Shown here: positions 5,120-10,628 of the stretch, piece by piece
Numbering within the stretch: position 1 is the first letter of the stretch
Layout: every line of letters starts with the position of its first letter
DNA from: Oscillospiraceae bacterium
GTDB lineage: Bacteria > Bacillota > Clostridia > Oscillospirales > Oscillospiraceae
Length of the DNA: 10,628 bases
Assembly (NCBI GenBank): GCA_020025375.1
Contig: JAHHSF010000039.1
Span: 1-10,628 of the forward strand
Direction: 5' to 3'
Notes under the pieces: model-generated
What the model was told of the DNA's origin: nothing
The model's input: the letters and a program-made list of their open reading frames with translations, nothing else
Database searches by the model: none
Position numbers and translations under genes: made by a program

Positions 5120-6069
5120 CAGACTTCCTCCTTTTTTACCGGCAGATGGGTCTGGAACCAGTCCAGGGCGTCCCTCTGCACCTGTTCGTAATTGGTCTCG
5201 TTGAGCATCTCGTGCCGCCCCTCCCGATAGAGCTTCAGGGTCACATCCTTGCACCCGGCGGCCTTGAACATGGCGTAAACCCGCTCCACCCCCTTGCCCA
5301 TCTGGCCCACAGGGTCATGGTCACCGGAGAGGAAGAATACGGGAGTATCCTTGTCCATTTTGGTCAGATTGGCGGGATCTCCGATCACGGTAAGGCCCTC
5401 CATCATGTCCCGGAACATCCCCACCGTGGGCAGGAAGCTGCAGAAGGGGTCCGCCAGGTAGGCGTCCTGGACGGCGGTGTCCCGGCTGATCCAATCCACG
5501 TTGGTGCGGTTGGGGGCGAATTTCCGGTTGTAGGCTCCGATGGACAGGGCGTTGATGAGGGGGTTGACCGTCTTTCCCTTCCCCCCCTTTTTCAGCAGGC
5601 CGGAGACCCGCTTGCCGAAGGCGATAGCGGCGGCCGGCTCCTGCCCGGTGCCGGAGAGGATGGCCCCATCCACCTCCCCCGGCCACTGAAGCAGGTAATT
5701 CCGGGTGAGGAAAGAACCCATGGAGTGGCCGAAGAGGAAGTAGGGCAGACCGGGATGGGCCTCTTTCTGAAGCTCAGTGAGCCGGTGGGTATCGGTGAGG
5801 ACCTTGTTCCACCCATCGGTCTCGGCAAACCAGCCGAACACCCCGTCGGCCTCCGCCGTCCTGCCGTGGCCCAGGTGGTCCTCCCCGCAGACCAGATAGC
5901 CGTTCTCCGCCAAAAACCGGGCGAAGCGGTCGTACCTTTCCACATATTCGCTGATGCCGTGGACAATCTGAACGACAGCCTTCGGCTCCCCCTCCGGGGC
6001 CCACTGGGCGGCATAGATCTGGTGGATTCCGTCGGCCGAAGGATAGCGGAAGGAAGTTGTTTTGACCAT
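5119..6069 (-). CDS. Alpha/beta hydrolase, monoacylglycerol-lipase-like (Hydrolase_4 family)
   Basis: Cytoplasmic serine hydrolase of 316 aa with no signal peptide. The order of motifs is that of the lysophospholipase/monoacylglycerol lipase group: oxyanion-hole HGISEY (37-42), the EDHLGHGRT segment (63-71), nucleophile elbow GHSMGS with Ser116 (114-119), acid region SGDHDPVG (248-255; Asp252, or less likely Asp250), and His286 in EGRHEMLNE. A lid/insertion lies at about 143-225. The likely reaction is hydrolysis of a carboxylic ester such as a monoacylglycerol or lysolipid; the true substrate is not shown. The start ATG at 6069 has GGAAGG upstream. It heads the operon with the 4Fe-4S protein and the AI-2E protein and is divergent from glpK. 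A glycerol-releasing lipase beside glycerol kinase would make metabolic sense, but this is inference. Confidence 0.88.
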   Translation of the reverse strand: MVKTTSFRYPSADGIHQIYAAQWAPEGEPKAVVQIVHGISEYVERYDRFARFLAENGYLVCGEDHLGHGRTAEADGVFGWFAETDGWNKVLTDTHRLTELQKEAHPGLPYFLFGHSMGSFLTRNYLLQWPGEVDGAILSGTGQEPAAAIAFGKRVSGLLKKGGKGKTVNPLINALSIGAYNRKFAPNRTNVDWISRDTAVQDAYLADPFCSFLPTVGMFRDMMEGLTVIGDPANLTKMDKDTPVFFLSGDHDPVGQMGKGVERVYAMFKAAGCKDVTLKLYREGRHEMLNETNYEQVQRDALDWFQTHLPVKKEEV

Positions 6070-6097
6070 GGAAAATCACCTTCCAATATGTTATACT
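6069..6097 (+). promoter_or_regulatory. Predicted extended -10 promoter of glpK
   Basis: TGGAAA (6069-6074, 4/6), a 17-nt spacer and TATACT (6092-6097, 5/6), preceded by TG at 6089-6090 (extended -10). Transcription would start near 6104 and run into the palindrome at 6107-6127, giving a leader of about 64 nt before the GTG. Confidence 0.55.
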
Positions 6098-6127
6098 AAG
6101 ATATTCTTGATAGACAGTGTATATCAA
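6098..6127 (-). promoter_or_regulatory. Possible promoter of the hydrolase operon
   Basis: On the minus strand, TTGATA (6127-6122, 5/6), an 18-nt spacer and TATCTT (6103-6098, 4/6). The -10 is weak. An alternative -10, TATAAC (6095-6090), has no good -35. If correct, it faces and overlaps the glpK promoter, and its -35 is one arm of the palindrome. Confidence 0.35.
6107..6127. promoter_or_regulatory. Near-perfect 21-bp palindrome, candidate operator between hydrolase operon and glpK
   Basis: Arms TTGATA (6107-6112) and TATCAA (6122-6127), plus inner ACA (6114-6116) and TGT (6118-6120) around a central G at 6117. Nine of ten symmetric pairs match; only 6113/6121 fails. Length and symmetry suit a homodimeric repressor of TetR or GntR type. 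The position, just downstream of the predicted glpK start of transcription and over the predicted -35 of the hydrolase operon, suits repression in both directions. No regulator gene is present in the window, so the binding protein is unknown. Confidence 0.65.
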
Positions 6128-6167
6128 CCGCACCACCCAAGTCAACAGACAAAGGGGGAAACTTTCT

Positions 6168-7661
6168 GTGAACGAATACATCATTGCCCTGGACCAGGGC
6201 ACCACCAGCTCCCGGGCCATTCTTTTTGACCGCCGGGGGCAGGCTCTGACCAAGGCCCAATATCCCTTTGAACAGCTCTATCCCCAGCCCGGCTGGGTGG
6301 AGCATGACCCCATGGCCATCCTGGAGACCCAGTTTCTGGCCCTCTCTCAGTGCTTTGAAAAAAGTGGCCTCTCCCCAACTGACATCGCCGCCATCGGCAT
6401 CACCAACCAGCGGGAAACCGCCCTTATCTGGGAGAAGGCCACCGGCAAGCCCATTTATAACGCCGTGGTGTGGCAGTGCCGCCGCACCGCCCCCCTCTGC
6501 GACAAGCTGAAGGCCGACAGCCTGGAGGAAACGGTCCGGCAAAAAACCGGCCTGCCCATTGATGCCTACTTTTCCGGCACCAAGCTCCGCTGGATTCTGG
6601 ATGCCGTCCCAGGGGCCCGTCAGCGGGCCGAGCAGGGGGAGCTTCTCTGCGGCACGGTGGACTCCTGGCTTATTTGGAACCTCACCGGGGGCAAGGTCCA
6701 CGTCACCGACCACTCCAACGCCGCCCGCACCATGCTCTTCGATATCCACACCCTGCGTTGGGACCAGGACCTCTGCGCCGCCGTGGGAATTCCCATGGCC
6801 ATGCTCCCCACCCCCGTGCCCTGCAGCGAGGAGTACGGCAAGGTCGCCCCCGGCCTCAAGGGGCTGGAGGACCTGGCGGGGGTTCCCATCTGCGGCTCTG
6901 CCGGGGACCAGCAGGCCGCCCTTTTCGGGCAGAGCTGTCTCCAGCCCGGTCAGGCCAAGAACACTTACGGCACCGGTTGCTTCACTCTGATGAATGTGGG
7001 ACACGCTCCCGTTTCCTCCCAGCACGGTCTCATCACCTCGGTGGGCTGGACCCTGGGGGGCGAAACCACCTACGTTCTGGAGGGGAGCGTCTTTAACGCC
7101 GGCTCCGCCATCCAATGGCTCCGGGATGAGCTGGGGGTCATCTCCACCAGCCGGGAGTGCGACCTGCTGGCTGAGAGCGTATCCGATAATGGCGGGGTCT
7201 ATCTGGTCTCCGCCTTCACCGGCCTGGGGGCTCCCCACTGGGATATGTACGCCCGGGGGGCGGTCCTGGGCCTCACCCGGGGCAGTACAAAAGCCCACCT
7301 CTGCCGGGCGGTGCTGGAGGGCATCGCCTATCAGGTGGCCGACCTGGTGGGGGCCATGAACGAGGATGCCCCCGCCCCCGTGGCTGCCCTCCGGGTGGAC
7401 GGCGGGGCCTCGGTGAGCGACTTTATGATGCAGTACCAGGCCGACCTGCTGGGCATCCCGGTGGACAGGCCCTCCCTGGTGGAAAGCACCGCCCTGGGAG
7501 CCGCCGGCCTGGCCGGCCTGGCGGTAGGGCTCTGGCCTGACCTGGCCACCTGGGAACAGCTGCGGGCCACAGAGCACCTCTTCCGCCCCCGGACCGACCG
7601 CTCCGCCGAATACGCCGTCTGGCGCAAGGCCGTTGCCCGCGCGGGGAATTGGACCCTTTAA
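6168..7661 (+). CDS. glpK: Glycerol kinase
   Basis: Cytoplasmic FGGY-family kinase of 497 aa that makes sn-glycerol 3-phosphate from glycerol and ATP. The phosphate-binding loop ALDQGTTSSR is at 7-16. ITNQRET (78-84, with R82 and E83) and VVWQCRRT (100-107) bind glycerol. GLPIDAYFSGTKLRWIL (128-144) includes Tyr134. AGDQQAALFGQ (245-255) holds the catalytic base Asp247. The FGGY signature GGVYLVSAFTGLGAPHWD is at 342-359 and the C-terminal nucleotide segment VDGGAS at 410-415. The start is GTG at 6168, with AAAGGGGG at 6151-6158; the product then begins MNEYIIALDQG, as in relatives. An upstream in-frame GTG (6117) lies in the palindrome and has no ribosome binding site. The regulatory loop just before AGDQQ reads PGLKGLEDLAGVPI and lacks both the HPr-phosphorylated His of Bacillus/Enterococcus GlpK and the E. 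coli fructose-bisphosphate loop. No glpF or glpD is in the window. pepT follows after 22 nt. Confidence 0.97.
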   Translation: MNEYIIALDQGTTSSRAILFDRRGQALTKAQYPFEQLYPQPGWVEHDPMAILETQFLALSQCFEKSGLSPTDIAAIGITNQRETALIWEKATGKPIYNAVVWQCRRTAPLCDKLKADSLEETVRQKTGLPIDAYFSGTKLRWILDAVPGARQRAEQGELLCGTVDSWLIWNLTGGKVHVTDHSNAARTMLFDIHTLRWDQDLCAAVGIPMAMLPTPVPCSEEYGKVAPGLKGLEDLAGVPICGSAGDQQAALFGQSCLQPGQAKNTYGTGCFTLMNVGHAPVSSQHGLITSVGWTLGGETTYVLEGSVFNAGSAIQWLRDELGVISTSRECDLLAESVSDNGGVYLVSAFTGLGAPHWDMYARGAVLGLTRGSTKAHLCRAVLEGIAYQVADLVGAMNEDAPAPVAALRVDGGASVSDFMMQYQADLLGIPVDRPSLVESTALGAAGLAGLAVGLWPDLATWEQLRATEHLFRPRTDRSAEYAVWRKAVARAGNWTL

Positions 7662-7683
7662 TGAATTGGAAAGGATGATAACA

Positions 7684-8898
7684 ATGAATGTCACTGACCG
7701 CTTTTTGAAATATGTCTCCTTCGACACCCAGTCCGCTGAGGAGAGCACCACCGTCCCCACCACTGCCAAGCAGAAGGTTCTGGGCCAGTCCCTGGCCGAC
7801 GAGCTGGATGCCCTGGGCCTGGAGAACGCCCACATGGACGATAAGGGTTACGTCTACGCCTGGCTCCCCGCCACCCCCGGCTGTGAGGACCTGCCCTGCC
7901 TGGGCCTCATCGCCCATATGGACACCGCTCCCTCCGCCCCCGGCAACAACATCAAGCCCCGCCTGGTGAAGTATCAGGGCGGTGACCTGGTCCTCAACGA
8001 CGCCCTGGGCCTGGTAATGAAGGCCGACGAGTACGACAGCCTTGCCCGCAACATCGGCAAGACCCTGATCGTCACTGACGGCACCACCCTCCTGGGGGCC
8101 GACGACAAAGCAGGGGTAGCCGAGATCGTCACCGCCATGGAACATTTCCTCGCCCATCCCGAGGTGCGCCATGGCCGTATTGCCGTGGGCTTTACCCCCG
8201 ACGAGGAGGTAGGCCAGGGGGCCGACCACTTTGACGTTGCCAAGTTCGGGGCCGCCGCAGCCTATACCGTTGACGGCGGCGAGCTGGGGGAACTGGAGTA
8301 TGAGAACTTCAACGCCGCCGGGGCCAAGGTCACCGTCCACGGTCTGAACATCCACCCCGGCTCCGCCAAGGACAAGATGAAGAACGCCCTTCTCATTGCC
8401 ATGGAGTATAACGCCATGCTCCCCCCCGCTGAGATTCCCGCCCACACGGAGGGCTATGAGGGCTTCTACCACCTCCAGGGTATGGGCGGGGACGAGACCA
8501 CCGCCACCCTCTCCTACATTATCAGGGATCACGACAAGACCAAGTTCGAAGCCAAGAAAGCCAACATGGGCTGTATCGCCGCCTACCTCAACGAAAAATA
8601 CGGCGCGGGCACCGTGGAGGTGGAACTCCGGGACCAGTATTACAATATGAAGGAAATGATCGAGCCCCATATATACCTCATCCACCGGGCCAAGGCCGCC
8701 TTCCAGAAGGCGGGCGTGGAGGCGGTGGAGGTCCCCATCCGGGGCGGCACCGACGGTGCCCGCCTGTCCTACGAGGGCCTGCCCTGCCCCAACCTTTCCA
8801 CCGGCGGGCTGAACTTCCACGGCCCCATGGAGTATATCCCCAAGGAATCTCTGGAAACTATGGTAGAGGTTCTGGTCAATCTGGTCCGGGCGGACTGA
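7684..8898 (+). CDS. pepT: Peptidase T (tripeptide aminopeptidase)
   Basis: Cytoplasmic M20B zinc peptidase of 404 aa that removes the N-terminal residue of tripeptides in the last steps of peptide use. Metal and active-site residues are all present and nearly at the numbers known for Salmonella PepT: His78 and Asp80 in AHMDTAP, bridging Asp140 in GADDKAG, Glu174/Glu175 in TPDEEVG (general base and ligand), Asp197 in YTVDGGELGE, and His379 in STGGLNFHGPMEYIP. The dimerisation domain spans about 205-320. The start ATG at 7684 follows AAAGGA by about 8 nt; an ATG three codons earlier (7675) is too close to that site. The gap from glpK is 22 nt with no terminator, so the two are probably co-transcribed. 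The S41 protease gene follows 17 nt after the stop. Confidence 0.97.
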   Translation: MNVTDRFLKYVSFDTQSAEESTTVPTTAKQKVLGQSLADELDALGLENAHMDDKGYVYAWLPATPGCEDLPCLGLIAHMDTAPSAPGNNIKPRLVKYQGGDLVLNDALGLVMKADEYDSLARNIGKTLIVTDGTTLLGADDKAGVAEIVTAMEHFLAHPEVRHGRIAVGFTPDEEVGQGADHFDVAKFGAAAAYTVDGGELGELEYENFNAAGAKVTVHGLNIHPGSAKDKMKNALLIAMEYNAMLPPAEIPAHTEGYEGFYHLQGMGGDETTATLSYIIRDHDKTKFEAKKANMGCIAAYLNEKYGAGTVEVELRDQYYNMKEMIEPHIYLIHRAKAAFQKAGVEAVEVPIRGGTDGARLSYEGLPCPNLSTGGLNFHGPMEYIPKESLETMVEVLVNLVRAD

Positions 8899-8915
8899 TT
8901 GGGAAAAGAGGAACT

Positions 8916-10628
8916 ATGAAAAAGAAATGCTTGGCCCTGTGCCTGTCCCTGGCCCTCCTCCTCCCCACCGCCAGCGCCCTCACCGTGGAGCAGGCCCGGA
9001 CCCTGGTGGAGCGACTCTACATCAATGACATCCCCCAGGAACTCCTGGATAAGCCCACCGTGGAGGAACTCTTCGCCGGGCTGGACGTTTACAGCACCTA
9101 CTTCACCCCCGAAGAATACGAGGCCTTTCTCTACACAATGAACGATGTGCCCCAGGTGGGGCTGGGCATCGTCTCCGCCCGGACCGAGGATGGCTCCGCC
9201 CTGGAGATTGCCCGGGTCTTGGAAGGCGGGGCCGCGGAAAAGGCCGGGGTCCTCCCCGGCGACCGCATCACCGCCATCGACGGCAGGCCCGTGGCCGATG
9301 CCGCCGATCTGGCGGAGGTGACCGGCTGGATGCGGGGAGAGGAGGGAACCGACGTGACCCTGGCCCTCACCCGTGCCGATGGCAGGACCGAGACCTTGAC
9401 CCTTACCCGCACCGTCTTCGTCATCCCCCACACCACCCATGCGCTGGTGGACGGCCACATCGGCTATATCGACTGCGACTCCTTCGGGACCGAGACCTAT
9501 GACCACTTCACAGCGGCCGCCGATGAGCTGGACGGCCAAGTGAACCTTTGGCTGGTGGACCTGCGGGGAAACACCGGCGGCCTCACCCAGGCTGCCACCA
9601 ACGCCGCGGGGCTCTTCAGCGGCTCGGGCACCAAGGCCATCCTCCAACAGCGGAACGGCGACCTTTACGGCTTCGTGTCGGAGGAGGAACGCTCCCTGCT
9701 GGACCCCGTCATCCTCTTGGTAGACGGCATGACCGCCTCTGCCTCCGAGCTCTTCGCCTCCTCCATCCGGGACAGCGAGGTCGGCCTCATCATCGGGAGC
9801 CGCACCTTTGGCAAGGGGGTCGTCCAGACCGTGGTGGACCAGACCTCGGAGCCCAGCTACTTCCCCGACGGGGATGCCGTCCGAATCACTTCCGCCCGGT
9901 TCTATTCCTCCAACGGCATCTGCAACGACCGCATGGGCGTGCTTCCCCACCTGTTGGTGGCCGATGAGTACGCCGCGGACATCGCCTATCTCCTTGCTGC
10001 CCGGGACCCCGGTGCCCAGAACGACGGCTACCTTCGAATCCACGCCGGCTCCTGGCGGTGGTATCTCAGCCTGGACCAGGCTTTGGAGGAGGGCTACCGC
10101 CCCGTCTTCGTGGAACTGCTGGAGGCCCTGTGGCCGGATGCCACCCTCTACCTGGGTGCCGGGGACGACCAGTGGGAGACCCTCTCTCCCACCGAGCTGG
10201 CCGGACGGCTGGGGCTTTCCGAGTACTTTCCACGCTCGTTCTCCGATGTGGCGGATTCCCCCCATGCATACAGCCTCAATGTGCTGGGCACCTACGGCAT
10301 CCTCCAGGGGGACGAGAACGGCAACGTCAACCCTCAGGCACAGCTCACCCGGGCCGACCTGTGCGCCATGCTGGCCCAGACCCTTAACACCGCCGGCCCT
10401 ACCGGCCGGTCCTGTTTCTCCGATGTGGCCCCCGATGCCTGGTACGCCCCGGCGGTGAACACCATGGCCGAGCTGGGCTTTATCTCCGGGGATGGGACGG
10501 GGAATTTCCGCCCGGAAGCCCCCCTCACCAACGAGCAGATGGCAGTCATTTTGGCCCGGTTTACCACCTGGCTCAATCTGGAAATGAACCTCACAGCCAA
10601 GGAGGGCCCCACCCGGGAGACCTTGGCC
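8916..10628 (+). CDS. Exported S41 C-terminal-processing-type protease with PDZ and SLH domains, 3' end cut by window
   Basis: The open frame runs from ATG 8916 to the window edge, 571 codons without a stop. Signal peptide: MKKK, a hydrophobic core (5-16), and probable cleavage after TASA (21/22). A CtpA/Prc-like layout follows: N-terminal helical part (23-78), PDZ (about 80-165, with VGLGIVSA and GDRITAIDG), and the S41 core (about 180-345). The Ser/Lys dyad is Ser275 in TASASE and Lys300 in GKGVVQT, 25 residues apart as in known CTPs; Gln304 is also kept. After an unassigned linker (350-438) come two SLH repeats (about 440-490 and 499-553, each starting FSDVA and ending in LTRADLCAML- or LTNEQMAVIL-type helices). 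A third may lie beyond the edge. SLH repeats bind secondary wall polymers, so this is probably a wall-attached extracellular protease. The ribosome binding site AAGAGGA lies about 4 nt before the ATG. It is the third gene after glpK and pepT. Confidence 0.92.
   Translation, partial: MKKKCLALCLSLALLLPTASALTVEQARTLVERLYINDIPQELLDKPTVEELFAGLDVYSTYFTPEEYEAFLYTMNDVPQVGLGIVSARTEDGSALEIARVLEGGAAEKAGVLPGDRITAIDGRPVADAADLAEVTGWMRGEEGTDVTLALTRADGRTETLTLTRTVFVIPHTTHALVDGHIGYIDCDSFGTETYDHFTAAADELDGQVNLWLVDLRGNTGGLTQAATNAAGLFSGSGTKAILQQRNGDLYGFVSEEERSLLDPVILLVDGMTASASELFASSIRDSEVGLIIGSRTFGKGVVQTVVDQTSEPSYFPDGDAVRITSARFYSSNGICNDRMGVLPHLLVADEYAADIAYLLAARDPGAQNDGYLRIHAGSWRWYLSLDQALEEGYRPVFVELLEALWPDATLYLGAGDDQWETLSPTELAGRLGLSEYFPRSFSDVADSPHAYSLNVLGTYGILQGDENGNVNPQAQLTRADLCAMLAQTLNTAGPTGRSCFSDVAPDAWYAPAVNTMAELGFISGDGTGNFRPEAPLTNEQMAVILARFTTWLNLEMNLTAKEGPTRETLA

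Noticed and set aside
6096..7835. Long open frame (579 codons) on the minus strand opposite glpK
   Set aside because: It lies wholly antisense to a confidently identified glpK and into pepT, has low-complexity Gly/Ala/His/Pro-rich composition, and shows no family resemblance. Long antisense frames are expected in GC-rich genes.
7423..8820. Long minus-strand open frame (465 codons) opposite pepT
   Set aside because: Antisense shadow of pepT, whose metal ligands and length are all correct. The translated composition is Gly/Val/His-rich with no motif.
8769..10265. Long minus-strand open frame (498 codons) opposite the S41 protease gene
   Set aside because: Antisense shadow of a gene with intact signal peptide, PDZ, catalytic dyad and SLH repeats.
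1..10628. CRISPR array, tRNA/rRNA, insertion sequence, toxin-antitoxin or phage defence genes
   Set aside because: No repeat-spacer pattern, no tRNA-like cloverleaf or rRNA sequence, no transposase, and no defence-associated family in any frame I could read. The AbrB-type protein has no adjacent toxin partner.

Overview
The window looks like chromosomal DNA of a high-GC, spore-forming Clostridia member, most likely of the Oscillospiraceae / Flavonifractor-like group. I infer this from the sporulation genes spmA and spmB, a clostridial-type AbrB regulator, a secreted protease carrying S-layer homology (SLH) repeats, strong GGAGG ribosome binding sites, GTG and TTG starts, and GC-rich codon use throughout. 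There is no sign of phage, insertion sequence, CRISPR array or RNA gene, and no gene looks foreign in base composition.

Layout. Positions 1-62 (minus strand) hold the first codons of a dTMP kinase, tmk, which overlaps the end of a WecG/TagA/CpsF glycosyltransferase gene (55-795, minus). A gene-free stretch (about 859-1139) follows. Next comes the minus-strand pair spmA-spmB (2293 to 1195), closed by an intrinsic terminator. Divergent from spmA is abrB (2488-2727, plus), with a perfect-consensus sigma-A promoter. abrB converges on a membrane-anchored C39-like cysteine peptidase gene (2796-3698, minus), and the two share a strong bidirectional terminator. Upstream of that gene lies a tightly coupled minus-strand operon running from 6069 to 3787: alpha/beta hydrolase, small 4Fe-4S protein, AI-2E family membrane protein. 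Divergent from this operon is a plus-strand run of glpK (6168-7661), pepT (7684-8898) and an exported S41 protease with PDZ and SLH domains (8916 to beyond the window end).

How the genes relate. Most units are ordinary housekeeping or spore functions: nucleotide synthesis, wall-polymer glycosylation, spore core dehydration, transition-state regulation, glycerol phosphorylation and peptide trimming. The most notable regulatory feature is a nearly perfect 21-bp palindrome (6107-6127) between the hydrolase operon and glpK. It overlaps the predicted promoters of both directions and so could switch both. The hydrolase / 4Fe-4S protein / AI-2E cassette is the least explained part. I found no convincing previously undescribed system; the findings below are points for checking.
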